Source: Puniceicoccus vermicola
GTDB lineage: Bacteria; Verrucomicrobiota; Verrucomicrobiia; Opitutales; Puniceicoccaceae
NCBI RefSeq assembly: GCF_014230055.1
Contig: NZ_JACHVA010000047.1
Location: 1-51,676, forward strand
Length of the DNA stretch: 51,676 nucleotides
Direction of reading: 5' to 3'
The position numbers and the translations under genes were made by a program. A model generated the notes under the pieces. The model ran no database searches and was not told the origin of the DNA. It saw only the letters and a list, made by a program, of their open reading frames with translations. Below are positions 41,079 through 50,839 of the stretch, piece after piece; the stretch's first letter is position 1; each line of letters opens with the position of its first letter.

Positions 41079-42185
41079 ATGGATCCACGATATGAGGAAT
41101 TGGCCCGGGGACTCACGGGGTTTTCGGTGAACGTGAAAAAGGGCGAGCATGTCCTGATTGACGCGGGAGGGATTCCGGAGGAGATGGTCATTGCTTTGGT
41201 TCGGGAAGTGCGGAAGCGCGGAGGGGTTCCTCATGTTTCTTTGCGGAACGAGCGAGTATCGCGGGAGTTGCTGATTGAGGGCACGAACGATCAATACGGG
41301 GCGGATAACGCTTGGGAGCTTTTTCGGATGAAAAAGATGGATGCCTATATTGCTCTGCGCGGATCCGGTAATGTGTTCGAGACGGCTGACATTCCTTCGG
41401 AGAAGATGAAGATGTACTCGAAGAAGATGAAGCCGACCCTCGATTATCGGGTGAAAAAGACCAAGTGGTGCATCCTTCGGTGGCCCAATCCGTCGATGGC
41501 ACAGCAGGCGAAAATGAGCACGGAGGCGTTTCGGGATTTCTATTTCAATGTCTGCACTCTGGATTACGCCAAGATGAAGCCGGGCATGGCGGCGTTGAAG
41601 CGCTGGATGGAGAAGACGGACGAGGTTCGGATCAAGGGTCCGGGCACCGATCTGCGATTCTCGATCAAAGGGATCTCGGCGATTCCATGCGGGGGGCAGT
41701 TCAATATCCCCGACGGGGAGGTCTTTACCGCGCCGGTGAAAGATTCGGTCGAGGGGACGATCAGTCACAATGCGCCGACCGTTTATCAGGGCGTGGCTTT
41801 CGAGAAGATCAGCCTCACCTTCAAAAAAGGGAAAATCGTCGAGGCGACCGGGAGTGACACGAAGCGTCTGAACCAGATTTTGGATTCGGATCCGGGTGCG
41901 CGTTACATCGGGGAGTTTGCCATTGGATTCAATCCGCACATTCGGGAGCCCATGGGGGACATTCTTTTCGACGAGAAGATCGACGGCTCTTTCCACTTCA
42001 CCCCGGGGCAGGCTTATGAGGAGGCCGATAATGGCAATCGCTCTCAAGTCCACTGGGATATGGTCTCGATTCAACGAAAAGAGTTTGGCGGCGGCGAAAT
42101 CTGGTTCGATGGGAAACTCATACGCAAGGACGGTGTCTTTGTGCCAGCCGGATTGAAGAAATTGAACCGCGAAGCGCTTCTTTGA
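41079..42185 (+). CDS. Aminopeptidase, M29 family
   Basis: A 368-residue metalloaminopeptidase of the thermophilic (AmpS/PepS, M29) family. N-terminal G-E-H-V-L-I-D-A-G and [10 protein letters not shown] are typical. The metal-site region has [23 protein letters not shown] and [12 protein letters not shown], with the final H-W-D-M-V. It would remove N-terminal residues from peptides in the cytoplasm. Confidence 0.9.
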   Translation: MDPRYEELARGLTGFSVNVKKGEHVLIDAGGIPEEMVIALVREVRKRGGVPHVSLRNERVSRELLIEGTNDQYGADNAWELFRMKKMDAYIALRGSGNVFETADIPSEKMKMYSKKMKPTLDYRVKKTKWCILRWPNPSMAQQAKMSTEAFRDFYFNVCTLDYAKMKPGMAALKRWMEKTDEVRIKGPGTDLRFSIKGISAIPCGGQFNIPDGEVFTAPVKDSVEGTISHNAPTVYQGVAFEKISLTFKKGKIVEATGSDTKRLNQILDSDPGARYIGEFAIGFNPHIREPMGDILFDEKIDGSFHFTPGQAYEEADNGNRSQVHWDMVSIQRKEFGGGEIWFDGKLIRKDGVFVPAGLKKLNREALL

Positions 42186-42300
42186 GCCCCACTGCTGAGG
42201 GGAAGTGAACCGAGTTCTCCTCGGCACGGCGGCGAGTCGTGCTGGGGTTGATTGTGTTTGTGGGTTGAGTTTTCGGGCGGATCCGCGAAGCTATGTCTTC

Positions 42301-43005
42301 ATGATTCGCACGATCTCCATTCTGTTTCTCCTCAGTAGCCTAGCCCTTTCCGCGAAAACGCTCGAAGATGTCATTACGCAAGCGCGCGAGTTCGTGGGAC
42401 CGAACGAGAAGATCGAGTCGATCGATACCCTCCTCTACGAGGGCGTGCTCGTGCCAGAGAATGGAGCGGAGGAGCGTCGGATTTCGCTGCTCTTAAAAAA
42501 ACCGGCAAGCCAGCGTTTGGAAATCACTCAAGGAGAGAGTCGCATCACGATGGTGGTGAATGATATGGAGGGGTTCATGATGCAGGAGAATCTGGTCAAT
42601 GGGCAGAAAGGGTTTTCCCCACTTCCGACCGACCAGGTCCGCCGGTTTAAGGCGAACGCGGCCGAGAATCTTTATTTCTTCAAATTCCCCTCCAGCGTAC
42701 GAGTTCGCTCCAAATATCTGGGAGAGCAGGAGTTTCGCGGACAGCCTGTCGATGCGGTTCGTTTCATTCACTCTGGAGGAGTGCAGTTCTTCCGGTATTT
42801 TGATCCGGAGACGGGTGAACTTCTTGGAACGGAAACGGATACCGGGACCATCAATACCGAAGAGGGCGCGATTCAAGTGGATGGGCTCCGGTTCTCCGAT
42901 AAGGTCCTTTCCTTTGAAGGCGACGAACTCGCGCACACCATCACCTTCGACAAGATCGAGGTGAATCCGGAAGTGCCGGAAGGCGCCTTTACCTTTCCGG
43001 AGTGA
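42301..43005 (+). CDS. Secreted LolA-like (outer membrane lipoprotein-sorting type) protein
   Basis: A 234-residue protein with a signal peptide, M-I-R-T-I-S-I-L-F-L-L-S-S-L-A-L-S-A. The mature part is beta-rich (I-D-T-L-L-Y-E-G-V-L; R-R-I-S-L-L-L-K-K-P-A-S-Q-R-L; F-F-R-Y-F-D-P-E-T-G-E-L-L-G), which fits the half-barrel LolA/LolB-like fold. No specific role can be assigned. ATG 42301 was chosen because it starts the signal peptide; a longer frame upstream is ignored. Confidence 0.6.
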   Translation: MIRTISILFLLSSLALSAKTLEDVITQAREFVGPNEKIESIDTLLYEGVLVPENGAEERRISLLLKKPASQRLEITQGESRITMVVNDMEGFMMQENLVNGQKGFSPLPTDQVRRFKANAAENLYFFKFPSSVRVRSKYLGEQEFRGQPVDAVRFIHSGGVQFFRYFDPETGELLGTETDTGTINTEEGAIQVDGLRFSDKVLSFEGDELAHTITFDKIEVNPEVPEGAFTFPE

Positions 43006-43116
43006 GCGCTTGGCCATTGAGCCGGCGAGTGGACTGAGGGGGTAAATTTTTTGTCGACGGGGGTTCCGGCGTAGCTCTCCACTTGTCAAAGCAAGGCAAC
43101 CTGCTAGTTTGCTCGA

Positions 43117-44427
43117 GTGAAGGTAATTACAATGGATGCCGCCCGGGCAGCGGGCGCAGTCAAACGGTTCCAAGAATCCGTATCATTTTCGGTCGAAACA
43201 TCCGCGGCCGTGCGTCCGGTGCTGGAAGAAATTCAGGCCAAGGGAGACGCCGCGGTTTTGGATTTCACCGAACGCTTTGACGGTGTGCGGTTGGACCGGA
43301 GGAAGCTACGGGTGACGGCCGAGGAAATGGCCGCAGGCTGGAAGCGTCTCTCCGCTTCGGAGAAAAAGGCGATTCGCCACTCGATTCGGGCGATCCGGGA
43401 TTACCATCGCAAATGCTTGCCCAAGGGCTGGTCCGGCAAGAATGCTGAAGGCATGACCGTCGGCGAACGGTTTTATCCGCTGAAGCGAGTCGGGCTCTAC
43501 GTGCCTGGAGGACGGGTTCCGCTGGTCTCGACCGTTTTGATGACGGTAGTCCCGGCCCAGGTAGCTGGTGCTGAGGAGATTGCCCTCTGCACTCCTCCAC
43601 AGAAGGATGGGTCGGTGGCCGATGGGTTGCTGGGTGCTTTTCACGCTCTCGGGTTGAGTGAAGTGTATCGGATCGGGGGAGCCCAAGCGATTGGAGCGAT
43701 GGCTTACGGGACGCGGACGATTCCCGCCGTGGACATGGTTGCGGGTCCGGGGAATGCGTTTGTCATGGAAGCCAAACGCCAGGTCTATGGGCAGGTCGGG
43801 ATCGACTTGTTGCCCGGGCCGAGCGAAGTGATGGTGATTGCCGACGAGGGTGCCAATCCCGCCTGGGTCGCGGCCGATCTCCTCTCGCAGGCTGAACACG
43901 GCACGGGCAAGGAGAAGATCTACCTCGCGGTGCCGAGCAAAGACCTTTGGAAAAAGATCAAGGCCGAGCTGAAGGACCAGCTAGCGGGTATCGAGAATTC
44001 CGAGACGATGGAGAAGATTCTTAAAAATCGTTTCCTCATCGGTGTGTATCGCTCAGACGAAGACGTAACGGCATTCGCCAACGCAGTGGCGCCGGAACAC
44101 TTGGAGCTGCAGGTTGCTCCGGGAAAAATTGCTTCGTTGAGCCGGGACATCACGACCGCAGGAGCCATTCTGCAAGGCTATCACACTCCGACGGTGTTGG
44201 GGGACTTTGTGGCCGGACCGAGTCACACGCTTCCAACTGACGGGACAGGACGTTTCTCGGGAGGTTTGCAGGCCATTGATTTTATGAGGCGGTCGAGTTT
44301 TGTTCGTTCCACGGCCAAGGCGAATCGGACGGTCTTGCCGACGGTTGAGGCCTTTGGTGAGATGGAATCTCTGCCAGTGCACACGGCCTCGCTACGGTGT
44401 CGGGTCGATTCGGAGGAACAGTCATGA
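43117..44427 (+). CDS. hisD: Histidinol dehydrogenase
   Basis: A 436-residue enzyme catalysing the last two steps of histidine synthesis (histidinol to histidine, NAD-dependent). Diagnostic stretches are R-V-G-L-Y-V-P-G-G-R-V-P-L-V-S-T-V-L-M, G-G-A-Q-A-I-G-A-M-A-Y-G-T, L-L-S-Q-A-E-H-G and L-G-D-F-V-A-G-P-S-H-T-L-P-T. I used GTG 43117; ATG 43132 is an alternative. It opens a hisD-hisC-hisB operon with overlapping genes. Confidence 0.94.
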   Translation: MKVITMDAARAAGAVKRFQESVSFSVETSAAVRPVLEEIQAKGDAAVLDFTERFDGVRLDRRKLRVTAEEMAAGWKRLSASEKKAIRHSIRAIRDYHRKCLPKGWSGKNAEGMTVGERFYPLKRVGLYVPGGRVPLVSTVLMTVVPAQVAGAEEIALCTPPQKDGSVADGLLGAFHALGLSEVYRIGGAQAIGAMAYGTRTIPAVDMVAGPGNAFVMEAKRQVYGQVGIDLLPGPSEVMVIADEGANPAWVAADLLSQAEHGTGKEKIYLAVPSKDLWKKIKAELKDQLAGIENSETMEKILKNRFLIGVYRSDEDVTAFANAVAPEHLELQVAPGKIASLSRDITTAGAILQGYHTPTVLGDFVAGPSHTLPTDGTGRFSGGLQAIDFMRRSSFVRSTAKANRTVLPTVEAFGEMESLPVHTASLRCRVDSEEQS

Positions 44428-45518
44428 GTGAGATGAGCGATATTTCTTCTCTGGCAACGCCGAAGGTTCTCGCGGTGGATCCTTATGTTCCGGGAGCCCA
44501 GATCAATGAATCCGGGTGGGTGAAGCTGAACACGAATGAGAGCCCCTTTCCGCCGAGCCCGATGGTCATCGAAGCGGCGCAGGCCGAGGTGGAGAAGGCG
44601 ACTTTGTATCCAGATCCCCCCGCTCGCAAGCTGCGCGCCCAGGTGGCCTCACACTTTGGGGTCGAACCGACTCAGGTGATCGCCGGAAATGGGTCAGACG
44701 ATATCCTCAATCTGCTGATCCGGGTCTTCAGTGATGGCGAGCGGAAGGCCGGGGCCATGGAGCCCAGTTATTCGCTCTACCCGGTGTTGGCCTCCGCCAA
44801 TGGATCGGCGTGGGAGAATGTACCTTTCGAAGAGCCGTTTCGTTTGCCGGTGGAAGCTATTCTCGCTGGTGGATTTAATCTCTTTTTCCTCACCTGTCCC
44901 CACGCGCCCTCGGGAGTGGTCTTTCCCATGGCGGAGATTGAGGAGTTGGCTGAGCGCTTTGAGGGAATCCTCGTGGTGGACGAGGCCTATGGGGATTTTT
45001 CCGGGGGCAGTGTAGTTTCGTTGGTGAAGCGTTTTCCGAAGCTTTTTGTGACCCGGACCTTCTCGAAGTCATTTGGGTTGGCTGGTTTGCGGGTCGGTTT
45101 TGGTATCGGTTCCGAAGAGGTGGTGGGACTGCTCGATCGGATCCGGGATTCCTATAACCTGGATCGGGTGGCGCAGGCTGCCGGAGTCGCGGCCCTCAAG
45201 GATTGGGGATATTACGAAGCGACCATAGGGAAGACGACCTACATCCGGGACTTTTATCGGCGTGAGTTTGAAACAATGGGGTGGAAGGTCTATCCGTCGC
45301 AGGCGAATTTTCTGTTTGTGCGTCCCGAAAAGGTGGACGGCGAATGGGGACCCGAGGTTGCGGAGTCGCTCTTTTCCTTTCTGAAGGCGAACAAAGTCCT
45401 GGTTCGGTACTTCGGAAGCCACGCCTTGACTCGGGATTTCCTGAGAATCAGTATCGGCGATGAGGATCAAATGATGGTCCTCTGGGACACTATTATAGAA
45501 TGGCGGAGCAAAGAATAG
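44424..45518 (+). CDS. hisC: Histidinol-phosphate aminotransferase
   Basis: A 364-residue PLP enzyme from ATG 44424, which has GGAGGA upstream and overlaps the hisD stop by 4 bp. Motifs: [29 protein letters not shown] and the PLP lysine K215 in [14 protein letters not shown]. It transaminates imidazole-acetol phosphate. Position between hisD and hisB supports HisC over other class I/II aminotransferases. Confidence 0.93.
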   Translation: MSEMSDISSLATPKVLAVDPYVPGAQINESGWVKLNTNESPFPPSPMVIEAAQAEVEKATLYPDPPARKLRAQVASHFGVEPTQVIAGNGSDDILNLLIRVFSDGERKAGAMEPSYSLYPVLASANGSAWENVPFEEPFRLPVEAILAGGFNLFFLTCPHAPSGVVFPMAEIEELAERFEGILVVDEAYGDFSGGSVVSLVKRFPKLFVTRTFSKSFGLAGLRVGFGIGSEEVVGLLDRIRDSYNLDRVAQAAGVAALKDWGYYEATIGKTTYIRDFYRREFETMGWKVYPSQANFLFVRPEKVDGEWGPEVAESLFSFLKANKVLVRYFGSHALTRDFLRISIGDEDQMMVLWDTIIEWRSKE

Positions 45519-46102
45519 CAGCGCGGAAGCGCGAGACGGCCGAAACGCAGATTTCAGCTGAGTGGAACCTCGATGGAACGGGTCAGGCCGAGATCGATAC
45601 GGGGGTGCCGTTTTTCGATCATATGCTCACGCTGTTTACTGTGCATGGGCTTTTTGATCTGAAGATCGAAGCCGAGGGCGACATCGATGTGGATTACCAC
45701 CACTTGGTAGAGGATCTGGGCATCGTGCTCGGGGACTGCTTCCATGAAGCCGTCGGGGACAAGGCTGGGATTCGCCGCTATGGATTCTTTTACCTGCCGA
45801 TGGATGAGTCGTTGGTGCGGGTCGCTGTGGATGTGAGTAATCGGCCTTGGCTCGATTACGATTTGCCGGCGTCGCCGGGATTCGTGAAAGACTTCAATGT
45901 CGGTCTTTTCCGGGAATTTTTCCAAGGATTTGTCAATCAGTCGCGGATCAATCTTCATATCCGCCGGGAAGCGGGTATTGAGCCGCACCACTTGGCAGAG
46001 GCCGCTTTTAAAGGTACGGCCCGGGCTCTCGACGAAGCGACTCAGATCGATCCACGGCGCGGCGGTAAGGTGGCGTCGACGAAGGGTACCTTAAACGGGT
46101 AA
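45500..46102 (+). CDS. hisB: Imidazoleglycerol-phosphate dehydratase
   Basis: A 200-residue HisB (dehydratase domain only, no phosphatase). [22 protein letters not shown] and [16 protein letters not shown] are the metal-binding repeats. It overlaps hisC by 19 bp. Length and start (M-A-E-Q-R-I-A) are normal. Confidence 0.95.
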   Translation: MAEQRIAARKRETAETQISAEWNLDGTGQAEIDTGVPFFDHMLTLFTVHGLFDLKIEAEGDIDVDYHHLVEDLGIVLGDCFHEAVGDKAGIRRYGFFYLPMDESLVRVAVDVSNRPWLDYDLPASPGFVKDFNVGLFREFFQGFVNQSRINLHIRREAGIEPHHLAEAAFKGTARALDEATQIDPRRGGKVASTKGTLNG

Positions 46103-46108
46103 ATCTGT

Positions 46109-46138
46109 TCCCGAGGAAGTTCTTGGGAGCTTTCTCTT
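46109..46138 (+). terminator. Likely intrinsic terminator after hisB
   Basis: TCCCGAGG-AAGT-TCTTGGGA gives an 8-bp stem (two G-T pairs) followed by the pyrimidine stretch GCTTTCTCTT, just 6 nt after the hisB stop. Confidence 0.4.
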
Positions 46139-46238
46139 ATCTCTGAGATTGGCTAGGGGCTATCCCGGACAGGGGTAGTCTCCTGCGGACGACCTGCGTG
46201 GTGGTCCGCTTCGTCGGCTGAGTTCCGCGTAGGAACCC

Positions 46239-47423
46239 TTATCGGGGCATGACGAAGTTCGGCTGCGAGGAGTTGCCGAAGCGCTGCGAATGCAGTGGGG
46301 CCGACGATCCCGTCTCGGTGTCGAGAATGTAGAGCCGGGTGTTGCCGCCTTCGCGGGCGGTGAAAATGAGGTGGCGCCCGTCATTGAGCCATGCGGGTTC
46401 GATGGCATCCCCGGAGCGAGTGGTGAGGAATTTGCTTTTGCCTGAGCCAGTGTCGTACAGGGCGAGCTGGAAACCTCCCGATTCGGCGGCCGTGAAGGCG
46501 ATCAAGCGGTCGTTGCGGGGATTCCATGCCGGCTCCGAGCAGTATCCGCTGATGTTGGTGGGGAGGCGGCTCATGCTGCCGCCAGTGGAAGCGATCCCGT
46601 AGAGCTGGGGTTTTCCCATCTGGTCGGAGGTGAAGACGATCTTACGTCCATCGGGCGACCAAGTGGGGCTGGCTTCGAGGCTGCGGTTGTTCGTCAGGCG
46701 CTTGGGGTAGCGACCGTTGGCGCCCGAAACGTAGAGCTCGGCGTTTCCGCTGGAGGAGAGGATCATGGCGACTCGGGAGCCGTCAGGACTGTAGGTGGCT
46801 CCTGTGTTGGTGCCTTTGTAGGTGGCGAAGGGGGTGGAGCGTCCCGAGGCGATCGTATACTCGTAGATGTCGGGAAATCCGGTGGGAGCGTAAGTGGTGT
46901 AGAGGAGTTTTTTGCCATCGGGAGACTGGCGAGGACTTAGGGAGTTCTGTTTCCCGTTCGTGACTTGCCTCATCTTTTGGAAGAAGAGGTCGCCGACAAA
47001 GATCTCCTTCTTTCCGTTGCGCTCACCGACGAGCGCGAGTTGCCCGGCGAAGAATCCGGGAATGCCCAGGAGGCGTTCGACGACATCGTCACAGGCCATG
47101 GCCGCGGCTTCCAGTTTATCGGAGCCGGTGGCGGTGCCGTTGAAATTCGTCCGGCCGGTCTGGGCTCCGAAGAGGACCGTGTCGTTGCCGGAAGTGCGGA
47201 GTTGAAGCGAAACGTCGGCATCGCCAGCGACGACGCGGAAGGCTCCATGAAGTTGGAAGGCGCGCTTGGCGAGGGCTCCGACCATTGGGTCGCTGGACTG
47301 AACGGAGATCGTCAATTCACTCTTCTGCCCCGTCCGAATAATGTCCCTAAGTTGGGTAGGGGATTGGGCGGGGAGGAGGCCGCAGAAAAGGGTGGAGAGG
47401 AGAAGAAAACCAAGCACGCGCAT
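46239..47423 (-). CDS. tolB: TolB-like periplasmic protein
   Basis: A 394-residue secreted protein from the ATG at 47423, with signal peptide M-R-V-L-G-F-L-L-L-S-T-L-F-C-G-L-L-P-A-Q. An N-terminal alpha/beta domain (to about 150) precedes five PD40/WD40-like beta-propeller repeats carrying S-P-D-G or variants (S-P-R-Q-S-P-D-G-K-K, Y-S-P-D-G-S-R, W-S-P-D-G-R-K, W-N-P-R-N-D-R, W-L-N-D-G-R-H). TolB works with Pal and TolA for outer-membrane integrity. The gene is not beside tolA or pal, so orthology is likely but not certain. Confidence 0.85.
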   Translation of the reverse strand: MRVLGFLLLSTLFCGLLPAQSPTQLRDIIRTGQKSELTISVQSSDPMVGALAKRAFQLHGAFRVVAGDADVSLQLRTSGNDTVLFGAQTGRTNFNGTATGSDKLEAAAMACDDVVERLLGIPGFFAGQLALVGERNGKKEIFVGDLFFQKMRQVTNGKQNSLSPRQSPDGKKLLYTTYAPTGFPDIYEYTIASGRSTPFATYKGTNTGATYSPDGSRVAMILSSSGNAELYVSGANGRYPKRLTNNRSLEASPTWSPDGRKIVFTSDQMGKPQLYGIASTGGSMSRLPTNISGYCSEPAWNPRNDRLIAFTAAESGGFQLALYDTGSGKSKFLTTRSGDAIEPAWLNDGRHLIFTAREGGNTRLYILDTETGSSAPLHSQRFGNSSQPNFVMPR

Positions 47424-47548
47424 GCTATGATTTCGTGTGGCTGTGAAGGGTAGGTCAACGATTTTCGCGGTGAAACCTTCGGTAGGTATCGCTTTCCGAG
47501 GTGGGGGCGGGGAGAGCGCCAAATGGAGGAAGGTTTTCCTCACTAGTT

Positions 47549-49168
47549 TCAAGGAATGAATCCGATGAGGATCGTAACGAGGAGAGAGGTTGCGGGGAGG
47601 ATGAGATAACGTGGCAGGAACTGGGGGCGGGTCGATGTCCAGAGGGTTGCGGCCAGGAGGAGGAGCATGCCGATCGGACCGGCCCAAGAGTTGTGGAAGG
47701 AAATTGGAATGGCCGAGACAGGGACTTCCGCAGCCGAAGAGACGAGCCAGGTCATGGCGTCGAGAATGCCCCTGGCAATCCAGTTGAGGGGCGCGGAAAT
47801 CCAGAGGGCTCCGAGGAGACCGGCAACGAGAGAAAGGAAACCGATGAGGAGAACTCCCGTAGCGGGCAGGATGAGGAGTAAATTGAGCAGAATTGAAGAG
47901 AGAGGAAGAATTCCGAAATGGTCGATGATGAGAACCGAGCTTCCCAAAAACGCGGCGAGGCTGATGGAGAAACTCGCAAAAATCCAACGGCGGCATCGGT
48001 GGAAGGGGCTCCCGGATTGACCGGGAAGCCAATACTCGGGATCCGTGGAATCGAGAAGGAATTGGGCGAGAGGTGCTCCGAAAACTAGGATTGAGAGAAC
48101 GACCGTGTAGGAAAGCTGAAAGCCGAGGGTAAAGATCTGGTTTGGATCGATGAGAAGGACGACCAAGGCGGATGCGGCAAGAGCGGAGGCGGGACAGTAG
48201 GCGCGGCGAAAGGCTTTGGCTCCCACGAGGAAGGTGATCATCAGAAACGCGCGGACTGCAGAAGGGGTTGCCCCAGTCAGGAGAACGTAGAAGAGGAGGA
48301 TGGTCAGGGTGCCGATTACCTGTGTGGGCCGACTGACGCGGAGAAATCGTAGTGAGAAGAACAGAAATGTGGCGACAAGCCCGACATGGAGTCCGGAGAT
48401 CGCGAATAAGTGGGCGGTCCCGGTATCCCGGAAAATTTCCTTTTGGCGTGAATCCAAGCCTGTTCGCTGGCCAAGGACTAGGGCCTGATAGACCCGGGTG
48501 GATAGATCGAGGGGAGTTGAACCCGCAGCGAGCGCCATTTTGCTGTTTTGGAGTAGAAGTGCAAAGGTTGCTCGGAAGGGGTTTTCCACTCCCACGATTT
48601 CCCCGGGTCTCAACGCATCCAGTCCAGCCGTGGCTCCCTGGTCCTCCAGAAACGCGCGAAATCCCGGGTCCATCACCAAATCTTCGAGGTCGCGTTCAAT
48701 CCCGAAAAACCGAATCAAGAATCCTGGCGGAAGTTCCTGAGACTGGGGGCCGGATGGGGCTTTGTAGTAAATGAGCCCGTTCTCATCCAGGACGCGAGCC
48801 AGGCCAATCTGCGAATCCGAGTAGGGAGGTGTGACAAAAGCCTGAACGGGCTCGACCGTAAAAGATTTCTCCCGGAGAGGAGTTGGAGCGTGGTTCTGAA
48901 GAGGACTTCTTTCGGGAGAAAAACGAGCGCCGTAGAGCCCTCCGAGATTAAAAAGGGCGAGAAAAAAGACGGACTGCCATGCAAAGGACCGCAGGTCGCG
49001 ATGGGCTCGGAGTAGGAGCCCAAGGAGAAGAAGGACCAAGCAAGCCGCCGGGATCGCAGTGGTCAGAGGAAGGGCGCGATTTGCCAAAAGACCGAGTCCG
49101 AATGGTATGAGGATCAGGAAGAGCGGAGCCCGTCGCGAGTCGAAGCCTTCTGTGCGAGATTTGACCAA
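47549..49168 (-). CDS. ComEC/Rec2-family DNA channel protein (no metallo-beta-lactamase domain)
   Basis: A 539-residue inner-membrane protein of the ComEC/Rec2 family, the DNA-uptake channel. N-terminal hydrophobic segments and an OB-like extracytoplasmic region (~90-220) are followed by the competence domain with F-A-I-S-G-L-H-V-G-L (the family signature), T-G-A-T-P-S-A-V-R-A-F and L-G-F-Q-L-S-Y-T-V. The C-terminal metallo-beta-lactamase domain of long ComEC proteins is missing; the end is a hydrophobic helix. Confidence 0.85.
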   Translation of the reverse strand: MVKSRTEGFDSRRAPLFLILIPFGLGLLANRALPLTTAIPAACLVLLLLGLLLRAHRDLRSFAWQSVFFLALFNLGGLYGARFSPERSPLQNHAPTPLREKSFTVEPVQAFVTPPYSDSQIGLARVLDENGLIYYKAPSGPQSQELPPGFLIRFFGIERDLEDLVMDPGFRAFLEDQGATAGLDALRPGEIVGVENPFRATFALLLQNSKMALAAGSTPLDLSTRVYQALVLGQRTGLDSRQKEIFRDTGTAHLFAISGLHVGLVATFLFFSLRFLRVSRPTQVIGTLTILLFYVLLTGATPSAVRAFLMITFLVGAKAFRRAYCPASALAASALVVLLIDPNQIFTLGFQLSYTVVLSILVFGAPLAQFLLDSTDPEYWLPGQSGSPFHRCRRWIFASFSISLAAFLGSSVLIIDHFGILPLSSILLNLLLILPATGVLLIGFLSLVAGLLGALWISAPLNWIARGILDAMTWLVSSAAEVPVSAIPISFHNSWAGPIGMLLLLAATLWTSTRPQFLPRYLILPATSLLVTILIGFIP

Positions 49169-49305
49169 GGAGTCTAGGTAGGTGGGAGTGCTTGTCGGAG
49201 CATATTGTCGGAAGGTGTCTAATGACCAAAGGCTTATATGATGGGTGAAGTCCCCATTTTGCGGAATAGGAGGTCCGTTCCATTTTGTCCGATCCCTACG
49301 AATAA

Positions 49306-49320
49306 GTTACCTGCTTAAAA
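49306..49320. promoter_or_regulatory. Motif GTTACCTGCTTAAAA, site 4
   Basis: Near-match to TTTTACCTGGTTAAA, between divergent comEC and rarA genes (about 140 and 105 nt from their starts). Confidence 0.3.
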
Positions 49321-49426
49321 TTAATTGACCGATTTCTCTCATGATGAAGTTGGCAATTCGGGAGGGGGTGACCTAGGTTGAGGAGATGCTGAACGGGGTA
49401 TTTGATTTGAACGGGAGAAGCTTTTC

Positions 49427-50755
49427 GTGAGCGGCCAAGGGGATCTTTTTCAAGGGGCCCCTGCGGTGCCTTTGCATCGGCCTTTGGCGGCGCGCATGCG
49501 ACCGGTTCAGTTGGAAGGGGTTGTCGGGCAGGATCATTTGCTGGGCGAGGGGTCCCTCTTACCGCGGTTGGTACGGGATAATCGTTTCGGAAGTTTGCTG
49601 CTCTACGGCCCTCCCGGGTGCGGGAAGACCACTTTGGCAGAGGTGATTGCCCATGAGACGGGGAGCCGCATGATTCGTGTGAATGCGGTTTCGTCGAATG
49701 TAGCGGAGTTGCGGCAGCATTTAGCTTCGGCGCGATCCGATCGGGAGGGGAAGACCGTTCTCTTTATCGACGAGTTGCACCGTTTTAATAAGGCGCAGCA
49801 GGATTTGCTCTTGCCGGATGTTGAAGAGGGCTGGGTGCGATTGATCGGAGCGACGACCTATAATCCCGGGTTTTACGTCATCCCTGCCCTATTGAGCCGT
49901 AGTCATCTGTTTCGGCTGCAGCCGGTCGGACCCAAAGAGGTGGAGCGGGTGTTGCGCTTGGCATTGGAGGAAGATCCCCAGCTCCAGGCGGCGCGGGTCG
50001 AGATTGAGGATGAAGTTCTGAGTGGATTATCCCGGATCGCCGATGGGGACCTCCGGCGAGGGTTGAATTCTCTAGAGACCTTGATTCTGGGGCAGCCGGT
50101 CGGGAGCACCGCGGGCCTTCCCGAGTTGGAGCGGTTTCTGAATGAGCGCCAGATTCGCTACGATGCGGGGGAGGATGAGCACTACGACACGATTTCGGCC
50201 TTTATTAAATCCATGCGGGGCGGTGATCCGGATGCGGCTCTCTATTGGTTGGCGAAGATGTTGGTCGGCGGGGAAGATCCCCGGTTTATCGCCCGGCGGT
50301 TGGTGATTCAGGCTTCAGAAGATGTAGGATTGGCCGATTCGCGAGCCCTTCCGTTGGCGATGGCTGCCTATCAAGCCTGTGAAGTCATCGGGTTGCCGGA
50401 GTGCGAATTGAATCTCGCCCATGCCACCGTTTTCTTGGCGACAGCGCCGAAGAGCAATTCGGCCTGCATGGGGATTGCCGCGGCGAAGCAGGAGATTCGG
50501 CGCAAGGGGCTGCAATCCGTTCCTCTCTGGTTGCGCGATTCCCATACCAAGGTTTCGAAGGAAATGGGTCATGGGGAGGGATATCGCTACAGTCATAACT
50601 ATCCGGAAGCGGTGAGCGGACAGGAGTTTATGATCGAGCCGAAGAAGTTTTATGCCCCTGGGGTGGATGGCGCGGAGAAGGCGATCAATGATCGATTGCG
50701 GCGCTGGAAATCGCTGAAATCCCAGCGAAAGTCCGATTTTGGGGAGTCGGGTTGA
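49427..50755 (+). CDS. rarA: Replication-associated recombination protein A (RarA/MgsA)
   Basis: A 442-residue AAA+ ATPase of the clamp-loader group acting at stalled replication forks. P-L-A-A-R-M-R-P at the N-terminus, Walker A G-P-P-G-C-G-K-T (about 61-68), Walker B F-I-D-E-L-H-R-F-N-K-A-Q-Q-D, sensor G-A-T-T-Y-N-P and the sensor-2/MgsA C-terminal region (E-D-V-G-L-A-D; F-Y-A-P) are all present. GTG 49427 is the start. Confidence 0.93.
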   Translation: MSGQGDLFQGAPAVPLHRPLAARMRPVQLEGVVGQDHLLGEGSLLPRLVRDNRFGSLLLYGPPGCGKTTLAEVIAHETGSRMIRVNAVSSNVAELRQHLASARSDREGKTVLFIDELHRFNKAQQDLLLPDVEEGWVRLIGATTYNPGFYVIPALLSRSHLFRLQPVGPKEVERVLRLALEEDPQLQAARVEIEDEVLSGLSRIADGDLRRGLNSLETLILGQPVGSTAGLPELERFLNERQIRYDAGEDEHYDTISAFIKSMRGGDPDAALYWLAKMLVGGEDPRFIARRLVIQASEDVGLADSRALPLAMAAYQACEVIGLPECELNLAHATVFLATAPKSNSACMGIAAAKQEIRRKGLQSVPLWLRDSHTKVSKEMGHGEGYRYSHNYPEAVSGQEFMIEPKKFYAPGVDGAEKAINDRLRRWKSLKSQRKSDFGESG

Positions 50756-50839
50756 GGCGGGCCCACCTGGTGTAAGGATTTGTGCGCCTCTAAAGATTCT
50801 CTTTACCCGTTCTCACTGGTTGCCGGCCCCCAAAAAAAA

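Noticed and set aside
42205-42300. Upstream extension of the LolA-like gene
   Set aside because: The signal peptide begins exactly at ATG 42301; the extension would bury it.
46239-48032. N-terminally extended TolB frame reaching into comEC
   Set aside because: The extension is P/R-rich, overlaps comEC in another frame, and a clear signal peptide begins at 47423.
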